A DNA stretch of 64,000 nt, taken from assembly GCA_963792445.1 (NCBI GenBank), contig CAWBWO010000008.1, positions 62,001-126,000 on the forward strand, written 5' to 3'. Below the pieces are notes generated by a model. It saw only the letters and a program-made list of their open reading frames with translations, made no database searches and had not been told where the DNA came from. Numbering within the stretch: position 1 is the first letter of the stretch; every line of letters starts with the position of its first letter. The position numbers and the translations under genes were made by a program. Positions 49,289-57,957 of this stretch are shown piece after piece. The DNA is from Rummeliibacillus sp963792445. Lineage in GTDB: Bacteria; Bacillota; Bacilli; Bacillales_A; Planococcaceae.

Positions 49289-50782
49289 CTAATCAATATT
49301 AATCCAAATATTTTTAATTTCAGTATAGGCATCAATAGAAGCTACACCATTTTCACGGCCCAATCCACTTTGTTTATAGCCACCAAATGGTGAACCTGCT
49401 TCGGTAATGTTATACGTATTAACCCACACATTTCCTGTTTTTAATGCATGAGCCACTTTATGAGCTTTACTTAAATTCGTTGTACAAATACCTCCACCTA
49501 ATCCGTATTCAGTATCGTTTGCTAATTGAATTACTTCGTCTACAGTAGTAAATGGAATACCCGATACAACTGGTCCAAAGATTTCTTCACGTGCAATTTT
49601 CATGTTGTTGTTTACGTTCGCTAATATCGTTGGTTGAATAAAATGACCATTCGCTAAATTGCTGTCTTTTGCTTCTCCACCGATGATTAAATCCGCACCT
49701 TCTTTTTGGCCAATATCGATATAGTTTAAGACACGTTCTTTTTGTTTTGCAGAAATCACTGGTCCAATGACTGTTGATGGATCAAAGCCATTTCCGACTT
49801 TGTAGTTTTTCGAATAATCGGCTAAATCACTCAAAAACTGATCATAGATTTTACTTTCAATGAATAAACGCGAACCTGCAAAGCATACTTGGCCAGTATT
49901 CCAGAAAATCGCATTTGCAGCATTTTGTAATGCTAATTCATAATCAGCATCTGCGAAAATGATGTGTGCTGACTTTCCACCTAATTCAAGCGTTACTTTT
50001 TTAATGTTGCTCGCACTATTTTGGAGAATTCTTTTACCAACTGCTGTGGAGCCAGTAAACGCAACTTTATCGATATCCATATGCGTTGCAATAGCTTCCC
50101 CTGCTGTTGGACCATGGCCTGTTACAATATTCACCACACCATCAGGGAAACCGGCTTCTTGAATAAGTTCACCTACTTTTAATAAGCTAAGAGGTGTTTC
50201 TTCGGATGGTTTAATCACAACTGTGTTTCCTACAGCTAATGGTGCAGACAATTTCATGATGGCGTTCATAAACGGAGCATTCCATGGAACGATTGCGCCA
50301 CATACGCCAAGTGGCTCCCGACGCGTGTAATTGAAAATATTGCCCGGTTGGCTAGATGGGATCGTTTCTCCATTTAAACGGGTTGTCCAACCTGCATAGT
50401 ATCTAAAGTTATCAGCTGCTGCTGTTGCAAAATTTAACGTCGTGGATAATGGTTGTCCATAATCAAGCGTGTCTAAATGAGCAATCTCTTCCGCATGTTC
50501 TTCAAATAAATCTGCAAGCTTTAGTAGAAGTTTTGCTCGTTCATTTGGCTTCATTTTTGGCCAAGGACCGGTTTCAAATGCTTTTCGAGCAGCTGCAACA
50601 GCTACGTCTACATCTTCTTTATCTGCTTCCGGAACTGTCGTAATTAATGAACCATCTGCAGGATTTCGAATTTCTGTGCGTTTTCCAGATAACGCATTTA
50701 CCCATTCTCCTCCAATAAACATTTTTAATGGTTTAGATATAAATTTTGCAGCTTCTGAATTTAATTGAACAACTGTTTGCAT
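49289..50782 (-). CDS. NAD(P)-dependent aldehyde dehydrogenase
   Basis: A 497-residue ALDH-superfamily enzyme. The general base Glu is in VTLELGGKSAH, the nucleophile Cys in NTGQVCFAGSR, and EEIFGPVVSG and PFGGYKQSGLGRE are conserved. ATG 50782 follows GGGGG at 8 bases and is preferred over ATG 50818. Probably oxidises the product of the neighbouring alcohol dehydrogenase. Confidence 0.93.
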   Translation of the reverse strand: MQTVVQLNSEAAKFISKPLKMFIGGEWVNALSGKRTEIRNPADGSLITTVPEADKEDVDVAVAAARKAFETGPWPKMKPNERAKLLLKLADLFEEHAEEIAHLDTLDYGQPLSTTLNFATAAADNFRYYAGWTTRLNGETIPSSQPGNIFNYTRREPLGVCGAIVPWNAPFMNAIMKLSAPLAVGNTVVIKPSEETPLSLLKVGELIQEAGFPDGVVNIVTGHGPTAGEAIATHMDIDKVAFTGSTAVGKRILQNSASNIKKVTLELGGKSAHIIFADADYELALQNAANAIFWNTGQVCFAGSRLFIESKIYDQFLSDLADYSKNYKVGNGFDPSTVIGPVISAKQKERVLNYIDIGQKEGADLIIGGEAKDSNLANGHFIQPTILANVNNNMKIAREEIFGPVVSGIPFTTVDEVIQLANDTEYGLGGGICTTNLSKAHKVAHALKTGNVWVNTYNITEAGSPFGGYKQSGLGRENGVASIDAYTEIKNIWINID

Positions 50783-51080
50783 ATAAAATTCCCCCATCCA
50801 ATATAGTTTTTCGCACAAACTTGTACAGTGAATTTTATGAATCTATCAATAGATTTATGACAACACATCAAAAATTTAATAGAAAAAGCATAAATTTAAC
50901 CATATGATATAGAGATTTTTTGGTAATTAAAAACTGAAGTAAAGTAACGATTGTGAAGGTTTAAATCTAGTTGAAATCAAACTAGTTTAAAAGAATACAT
51001 AGAGAAAAGTCTTAGAAGTAATTTGTAGTATCAAATACATATTGAAGGTATTCAGTTAGCTGAAGAAACGATGAAAATGA
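50783..51080. other. Intergenic stretch, no gene seen
   Basis: About 300 AT-rich bases between the aldehyde dehydrogenase and the DUF35 gene. No strong terminator or open frame with a ribosome site was found, so the two operon halves could be cotranscribed or separately promoted. Confidence 0.5.
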
Positions 51081-51488
51081 TTACAACGGTTCAAATACCG
51101 GAACTAAAAATTCCTCAGACCAATGTTGGAATGTGACGTGGACATTCATTTCACACTCTATTTGATCATGTGGACAATTCACAATATTGGTCATCATCGT
51201 TGGCCCCTCTTTAAGTTGCACAACGGCAAGGATATATGGTGCTTCTTTCTGATAGACTGGTAGAATAGGGCGATGAACAGTTGTATACGTTAATACTTTT
51301 GCTAGGCCACTAGCCTCTACCCACTCCAATTCTCGGCAGCTACATTTCGTACACATTAATCGAGGATAAAACTGATGGTGTTCACATTCCTTACATTGTT
51401 GAATAAGTAGCTTTTGTTGTTGGCATGCGTCCCAATAGGCTTTTGTTTCAATGGTTGGTCTAGGGATGATCTTTGTTTCTTCCATCAT
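51081..51488 (-). CDS. DUF35 zinc-ribbon/OB-fold acyl-CoA-associated protein
   Basis: A 135-residue protein with an N-terminal helix, a zinc ribbon (QQCKECEHHQFYPR ... CTKCSC) and an OB fold. DUF35 proteins form complexes with thiolase-like enzymes. The start ATG 51488 overlaps the stop of the thiolase-like gene (ATGA), so the two products are probably made as a pair. Confidence 0.92.
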   Translation of the reverse strand: MMEETKIIPRPTIETKAYWDACQQQKLLIQQCKECEHHQFYPRLMCTKCSCRELEWVEASGLAKVLTYTTVHRPILPVYQKEAPYILAVVQLKEGPTMMTNIVNCPHDQIECEMNVHVTFQHWSEEFLVPVFEPL

Positions 51489-52654
51489 GACACCTCACGT
51501 CCTACTATTAATGTGGTATGACTAGACATGATGCCCCCTTGCCCATGAACAAGTGCTGTTTGTGCATTTTTTACTTGCCTTAACCCTGCTTGATGGCGCA
51601 ATTGCCGAACCGCTTCTGTTAGGGCAAACATCGAACCAGGATGACCTGGATGGCAATGCGATAATAATCCCCCATGTGTATTGATAGGAAGCGTACCTCC
51701 TAATTCAATGGCTCCACTATCAACAAGCGAACCACCCTCGCCTTTTTCACAGAAGCCTAAATCCTCTAGTTCAACCAATACAGTTGATGTAAAGCAATCA
51801 TAGATTTGTGCAAAGTCCATATCTTGTGGCGATAGCCCTGCCATTTCGTAGGCAAGTTTACTAGAATCAGTAGCCCCAGAAGTTGTGAAATTGATTGCTT
51901 GGCTGATATGTTCATGATGATGGCCTTCCCCAACACCTAATAGATAAATAGGTGTTTGTTTAAATGCATGCGCCCGCTCCGAACTTGTAACAATAATAGC
52001 TGCTCCACCATCCGATATTAATGAACAATCTAATAAATGAAGCGGATCTGCAATCATGCGAGATGCTAATACATCCTCAACAGTAATGAGTTCGCGCATT
52101 TGAGCAGCAGGATTTAAACTTGCATGCTTTCGGCAAGCTACTGCAATTTTGGCAAATTGTTCAGGCGTTGTACCAAACTTCTCCATATGAGCTCTCGCTA
52201 TTAGCGCATATAAAGCAGGTACTGTTGGCCCGTAGATTGATTCGAATTGTGGATGTCCTGTCGATGATTGTGAATTCATAGCTTGTTCTTTTGATAAGCC
52301 ACTACGTAGACTATCCGCAGTGGTTATTAACACCGTATGACATAATCCAGCTGCAATGGCACTCGCTGCATGCTCAATTAAAGAAAACGTTGTGCCTCCA
52401 CCCGTGAGAACACTGTAGCAGAGCTTTGGCTTAATTTGTAAATATTCTGCCATAGCTTCTGCATGGTATAAAATCGGCTCAGCAAAGGTATTACAAGTAA
52501 TCAATCCATCAATGTCATCCTTCGTCAAGCCTGCGTCATCTAACGCTTTTAATGCTGCATCAATGGTTAATTGTGTTGCCGACATATGCGGAACAATGCC
52601 AACCTCTGTATCTGCAACACCAATAATTGCGACTTTCCCGCGTAAAGTATTCAT
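51485..52654 (-). CDS. Thiolase-superfamily protein (SCP-x/Ltp2 type)
   Basis: A 389-residue thiolase fold. It has an N-terminal VAIIGVADTEVG, central DCSLISDGGAA, and C-terminal INTHGGLLSHCHPGHPGSM with the catalytic His. Where true thiolases carry the nucleophilic Cys (around residues 81-92) this reads SVLTGGGTTF, with no Cys. Ltp2-like aldolases also lack it and partner with DUF35 proteins, so retro-aldol cleavage of a beta-hydroxyacyl-CoA is a better guess than thiolysis. It lies next to acyl-CoA ligases. Confidence 0.88.
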   Translation of the reverse strand: MNTLRGKVAIIGVADTEVGIVPHMSATQLTIDAALKALDDAGLTKDDIDGLITCNTFAEPILYHAEAMAEYLQIKPKLCYSVLTGGGTTFSLIEHAASAIAAGLCHTVLITTADSLRSGLSKEQAMNSQSSTGHPQFESIYGPTVPALYALIARAHMEKFGTTPEQFAKIAVACRKHASLNPAAQMRELITVEDVLASRMIADPLHLLDCSLISDGGAAIIVTSSERAHAFKQTPIYLLGVGEGHHHEHISQAINFTTSGATDSSKLAYEMAGLSPQDMDFAQIYDCFTSTVLVELEDLGFCEKGEGGSLVDSGAIELGGTLPINTHGGLLSHCHPGHPGSMFALTEAVRQLRHQAGLRQVKNAQTALVHGQGGIMSSHTTLIVGREVS

Positions 52655-52708
52655 TTCATCCCCCTATCTTTCAACTTTTGCCAAGCGAATCCCTCCTAGG
52701 TATCTTTA

Positions 52709-54287
52709 TCACAGCACTTCTCTCGAAATTTGATAACCTACTGCTTCACGATCCCATGTATCAGAAGTAATCCCTTCTTGACGCAATTTATATTTTTCAA
52801 TTCGCTGAGATGGCGTTTTTGGGAATTGATCAATCAATCGAATATATCTTGGCACTGCAAAATGTGGTAAACGATCTTCACAAAACTTCAGAACATCGAA
52901 TGGATCAAATTGTGCATCTTCCTGTAATTGAAGAACCGCCATCACTTCTTCTTCCGTTAATTCGGAAGGTACCCCAATAATGGCACTTTCATGAATAGCT
53001 GGATGATCATTTAGTACACGTTCTACTTCAAAAGATGAAATATTTTCGCCTCTTCTACGCACCACATCTTTTGTGCGATCCACAAAATAAAAGTATCCAT
53101 CTTTATCTTTCATTCCTCTGTCTCCTGTATGGAACCATAAATCTTGGAAGACCTTTACCGTTTCATCTGGCATACCGAAGTATTCTGAAAACATAACGGA
53201 AGGCTTTTTAGGTCTTACAACAATTTCACCTGGAATATTAGGTGGACATTCTTTTCCATTTTCATCGTGTATTTGTACATCAAAAATGGATAGCACTTTA
53301 CCACAAGACCCTTTACGGAAAGATTCTGAGCGATTTGCTAAACAAATTCCTACCTCTTGTCGATCCATACGCTTCTGTGACTTCAATGTTAAATCGTTCT
53401 CTAAACTCATCGTAAATTTCCGGAGGACACGGTGCACCTTGAATCATGCGTACTGGATTGTCTGCATCGTTCGCATTCTTAGGTTGTTTTAGCAAAATCG
53501 TAATTAACGTCCCCATATATGTGAAGGTTGTAATCCCTTCATTTCGGCAAATGTCCCAAAAACGCGAAGCTGAAAATCGATTATGCATCACGACATCACT
53601 TCCTGCGATTAACGCAGCTAAAATCGTTGAATATCGAGCATTCACGTGATAAAGCGGAAAGACTGAAAACAATCGATCGTTTTCGGAGTAATCCATAACA
53701 TCAATACACGATTTAGATAAGGCAAAATTGGCTTGATGACTTAAAACAGCTCCTTTAGAAGGTCCGGTTGTTCCAGAAGTAAATAAAATCAAGGATGGAT
53801 CAGTTGGCAATACGTTGCACTCTACTTCTTCTCCACTTGCGATTGCAAATAAATTGGCAAATGATTCTTCACCTTCTGCACTTTCTCCTACTACAATTAT
53901 TTTCTGTAAATCAGGCAATTGACTTCGAATTTTCGTTATCCGTCCGACCCATTTATGATCTATTATTAAAATTTTACATTGGGCTTGTTTTAAAATATAA
54001 GCAAGTAAGTCCCCACGCAAACCAGTGTTGATTGGTACTTCAATTCCACCTATTCGGGCAATCCCAAGCCAGGAATATAAAAACTCTGAACAGCTTGGTA
54101 ACATCACTGCACAACGGTCCCCTTTTTGAAAACCCATCTTCATTAACATATTGGCAACTTTATTACCACCTTCATGCAATGCACAAAAGCTAATATCTTC
54201 TGTTTCAAAACGAATAAAACGGCGATCTTTAAATCGTTCTGCTTGTACTTTTACCACTTCGCCAAATGTCTCCATTCCGTTATACAT
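52709..54287 (-). CDS. Acyl-CoA ligase (AMP-forming), paralogue 1, frameshifted
   Basis: About 525 residues after repair, starting MYNGMETFGEVVK at ATG 54287. The P-loop is LFTSGTTGPSKGAVLSH, the A5 motif TEAYGSTE, the Asp in WFHTGDRG and the hinge/A10 Lys in KTPSQRIEKYKLR. The frame breaks near 53357: AYGSTRGRNLF should be AYGSTEVGICL, one A too many. It resembles the CaiC/long-chain group. Tandem to a second ligase 11 bases upstream. Confidence 0.9.
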
Positions 54288-54298
54288 ACCATTCACCT

Positions 54299-55885
54299 CT
54301 ATCGTTTCACTTGATAATTTACTGTTTCTCGGTCCCATGTATCCTCTGTAATCCCTTCTTCACGCAATTTATATTTTTCAACACGTTGGGATGGGGTTCT
54401 AGGAAGTTCTTTTACGATACGGATGTATCGTGGAATCGCAAAATAAGCTAAATGGTCCTCACAAAAGTTTAATAATTCAATAGGGTTTAGTTGTTCGTGA
54501 TCTTTTAAGACAACAACTGCCATGACCTCTTCTTCTGATAATTCAGAAGGCACACCGATGATGGTACACTCTTCTACTTTTGGATATCGATTAATCACAC
54601 TTTCCACTTCATAAGATGAAATATTTTCACCTTTTCGACGAACAACATCTTTTTTCCGATCTGCAAAATATAAATAGCCCTCTTCATCTAAATAACCAAC
54701 ATCTCCAGTGTGGAACCATAAATTGCTCCAAGCCTTTACAGTTGCAGCTGCATTTCCATAATATTCACTAAACATCACACCACTTTTTCGAGGTCATACC
54801 ACGATTTCGCCTAACACGAAAGGCGGTACAGCTAAATCGTTTTCGTCGTGAATTGCTACTTCATAAATGGATACTTCTTTTCCACAAGCCCCTACTTTGA
54901 AATGATCTGGTGAATTGGCAGCTGCTGTTCCTAATTCGGTAGAACCGTATACTTCAGCAATCGTTAAACCAAATCGTTTTGTGAATTTCTCATACATACC
55001 AGGGGGTGTGGGAGCGCCATAAATTTTCTTTACCGGATTATTGGCATCATCAACCCGTTCTGGCAGTTTCATCAAAATGGTTAACATCGAACCCATAAAG
55101 TTAAATGCCGTAACATTTTCTGCACGACAAATATCCCAAAAACGTGTTGCGGAAAATCGGTTGTGGAGCACTACTTTACTCCCTGCAAGAAGCCCTACTA
55201 AAACGGTTGTGTAGCGTGCATTCACATGAAAAAGTGGAAACATAGAGAATAAGCAATCGGTGTCATCATAGTCCATCAGCTTGCATGCCGTATGTGCCAC
55301 ACTGAAATTTGCACTATGACTTAAAACAACACCTTTTGAAGGGCCTGTTGTACCGGAAGTAAATAAAATGATAGCTGGATCTGATGGTTCAATCGTAGTT
55401 TTAGATAAATGATGTGAAGCCCCTTCAAGCAATTCTTGAAAGGATAACCATTCAACTTGTGAGTTAGGAGGTTGCGTAAATTCACCCACAACAATGACAT
55501 ATTGAAGAGTTTCCAATTGGTCTTGAATAAATCGTAATCGATCTAACCATTCATTCGAAATAATAATCGCTTTACATTTTGCCTGATTTAAAATGTAGGC
55601 AAATAAATCACCTTTATAAGCGGTATTCACAGGTACTTCAATAACTCCAAGTTTTGATAAACCTACCCATGAATACAAAAAGGCTGCATTGTTTGGCAAC
55701 ATGACGGCACAAGTATCCCCTTTTTCTAAACCTAATAAAGAGATAAAGGATGCCACTTTATTGCCTTGATCATGCAATTGCTGATAGGTTACCTCGTCAT
55801 CTTCAAATTTAATGAATGGACAATTTCCTTCTAGATGAGCTCGGAATTCAACAACAGCAGGAAACGTTTCAATTCCTTGATACAT
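54299..55885 (-). CDS. Acyl-CoA ligase (AMP-forming), paralogue 2, in-frame TGA
   Basis: 528 residues if the stop is read through, starting MYQGIETFPAVVEF at ATG 55885 with GGGGG 6 bases upstream. It has LFTSGTTGPSKGVVLSH, EVYGSTELG, WFHTGDVG and RTPSQRVEKYKLR. At 54796-54794 a TGA interrupts GEIVV-stop-PRKSGVM. The paralogue has Arg there (GEIVVRPKKPSVM), so CGA to TGA is the simplest change. The frame is otherwise open on both sides. The two ligases look like a tandem duplication. Confidence 0.9.
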
Positions 55886-56040
55886 ACAATACCCCCTTAT
55901 ATAACCAAAAGTTTCGCTACGAATCTCATTAGGAAGAGCGATAAAGTTATATATAGTATATTTTTGTATGAAAGCGCAAACAATCATTAAATTTATAGAA
56001 AATGTTTGTTATTATATAAAAAAGGAGGAAATTGTTGAAT

Positions 56041-56055
56041 AACTTTTAAAAAGTT
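56041..56055 (+). promoter_or_regulatory. Candidate TetR operator
   Basis: AACTTTT-A-AAAAGTT is a perfect odd palindrome just before the TetR gene, in the region divergent from the ligase operon. A strong AAGGAGG (56025-56031) followed by TTG-AAT-AAC-TTT-TAA lies next to it without a gene. Confidence 0.4.
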
Positions 56056-56069
56056 TTATAGATGAGGAT

Positions 56070-56666
56070 GTGATCGAATTGAGGAATATATCTGACAAGC
56101 GTATAAAACGAACAAAATTGCTATTTCATCAAACGCTCTTATCGCTATTACAAGAAAAGGATTTTGCATCCATCACCATTTCTGAAATTGTCCGAAAAGC
56201 GGATGTGAACCGAGGAACCTTCTATTTCCATTATGAACAAAAAGAAGATTTACTAGAGGAAATGGTTAAAACGACTTTAGCAGAAATGATTGCTGCTTAT
56301 CGAAAGCCACATAAGTCATACCAACATATGATGATTACTGAAATTTCTACAGTTCCTTTATTTGAACATTTTCTTCAATATAAAGTGTTTTATAAAACCA
56401 TGTTATCAAGCCGTGTTCCGATTCATATACAAGATCGAATGATTGAGGTGATGGAATTGCAATATCAACGAGACGTTGAGTTTTATCTACCGCAATTTCG
56501 TGAAGGGCTGGATGAGCAGTTATTTTGTTCGTATCGAGTGCATGGATTAATAGGGTTTATCGTGAGTTGGATAAAGAATGATTTCCATTACCCAGTGGAG
56601 TTTATGGCAGAACAGCTTGTGAAAATTGTTACACTGAATACGCAGAAAATCTATATTAAGAGATAA
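56070..56666 (+). CDS. TetR/AcrR-family regulator
   Basis: A 198-residue repressor-type protein. The N-terminal helix-turn-helix is ITISEIVRKADVNRGTFYFH (about residues 41-60), followed by KEDLLEEMV and a helical ligand domain ending in LVKIVTLNTQKIYIKR. GTG 56070 or TTG 56079 may be the start. Divergent from the ligase/thiolase operon, so it probably represses it, releasing on an acyl-CoA or precursor. Confidence 0.9.
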   Translation: MIELRNISDKRIKRTKLLFHQTLLSLLQEKDFASITISEIVRKADVNRGTFYFHYEQKEDLLEEMVKTTLAEMIAAYRKPHKSYQHMMITEISTVPLFEHFLQYKVFYKTMLSSRVPIHIQDRMIEVMELQYQRDVEFYLPQFREGLDEQLFCSYRVHGLIGFIVSWIKNDFHYPVEFMAEQLVKIVTLNTQKIYIKR

Positions 56667-56689
56667 ATAAATGTTGCATAAATAACATA

Positions 56690-56732
56690 AAAAAACTGTG
56701 AAAGATTTTTTTCATTCTTCCACAGCTTTTTT
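56690..56732 (-). terminator. Terminator after prfB
   Basis: On the minus strand CTGTGGAAGA pairs with TCTTTCACAG and runs into TTTTTTT. It also faces the TetR gene end. Confidence 0.8.
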
Positions 56733-56737
56733 GTGTA

Positions 56738-57842
56738 TTAATTTAATTGTGAACGCAAGTACGCATTGATAAATTGGTCGATGTCGCCATCCATGACAGC
56801 ATTAACATTACCAGTTTCTGTGTTGGTACGGTGGTCTTTTACCATTGAATATGGATGGAATACGTAGGAACGGATTTGGCTACTCCAGCCAATTTCCTTT
56901 TGTTCGCCTCTGATATCATCCAATTGTGCTTGTTGTTCTTCTACTTTTAATTGATAAAGTTTTGCTTGTAACATAGCCATTGCTTTTTCACGGTTTTTAA
57001 TTTGTGAACGTTCAGCTTGGCACGCTACGACAACACCTGTTGGTAAATGGTGAAGACGGACAGCGGATTCTGTTTTGTTAATGTGCTGACCACCTGCACC
57101 TGTTGAACGGTACGTATCAACTTTCAAATCTTCCGGACGAATTTCAACAACGATTTCGTCCGTGAATTCTGGCATGACATCACAAGAAACGAAGGATGTA
57201 TGACGACGACCAGCTGCATCGAAAGGAGAAATACGAACTAGACGATGAACGCCTTTTTCAGCTTTTAAGTAGCCATATGCATTATGACCTCTAATTGCTA
57301 GCGTTACAGATTTTAGTCCTGCTTCATCACCTGGTAAATAATCCAATGTCTCTACTTTGAAATCATGGTGTTCAGCCCAACGAGTATACATACGTAGTAG
57401 CATAGAGCCCCAGTCTTGAGATTCTGTACCACCTGCACCTGGATGCAATTCTAAAATGGCATTGTTTTGATCGTATGGTTCGCTTAAAAGTAGTTGTAAT
57501 TCAAATTCTGCTGTACGATTTGTGAATTCCTTCATTTCGTCGCCAAGTTCTTGTTGTAGTTCTTCATCGGGCTCTTCTTTTAATAACTCTAATGTCATTT
57601 CAAGATTTTCTTGTGTATCGACTAGTGCATGGAATTCATTGACCATGTCTTTTAAGCCTTTTGATTCGTTGATGATTTTTTGGGCATTGTTTTGGTCATC
57701 CCAGAATGATGGTTCAAGCATCATTTCATCTAATTCTTGTATACGAGCCTCTTTGTTTTCTAAGTCAAAGAGACCCCCTAAAGTCTGCTAATTTTTTAGC
57801 CGTATTATCTAACTCGTTTCGAACATCTGATAATTCGATCAT
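56738..57842 (-). CDS. prfB: Peptide chain release factor 2, programmed +1 frameshift
   Basis: RF2 recognises UGA and UAA stops. ATG 57842 begins MIELSDVRNELDNTAKKLAD; codon 26 is an in-frame TGA (57767-57765). A +1 shift at CTT-T continues as LDLENKEAR to 56738. About 367 residues. The GGQ motif is in YRSTGAGGQHINKTESAVR and the anticodon-like SPF in VRISPFDAAGRR. Lies downstream of secA, the standard order. Confidence 0.97.
57765..57779 (-). promoter_or_regulatory. prfB programmed frameshift signal
   Basis: AGGGGG (internal Shine-Dalgarno) followed by TCTCTTTGAC gives the classic AGGGGGTNNCTTTGAC autoregulatory site: RF2 shortage at UGA promotes the +1 shift. Confidence 0.96.
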
Positions 57843-57957
57843 TTCTATTCCTCCAAAGTTGTTTCTTATAAACCCATAAAGGAGTTGCCCGAAGTGTTAC
57901 TTTTGGACAGCCCCTTTGCTGGTGTTATTTTAGGTTTGAATCTATTGGTACCTGAGA

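Noticed and set aside
51485..52654. Ordinary acetyl-CoA acetyltransferase
   Set aside because: The nucleophilic Cys position is GGGTT and the gene is coupled to DUF35, unlike biosynthetic thiolases.
54794..54796. TGA as selenocysteine codon in the acyl-CoA ligase
   Set aside because: The paralogue has Arg, not Cys or Sec, at this site and no SECIS-like hairpin was seen just downstream.
57765..57767. prfB TGA as another sequencing frameshift
   Set aside because: The AGGGGG-CTT-TGAC context is the standard programmed site of RF2 genes.
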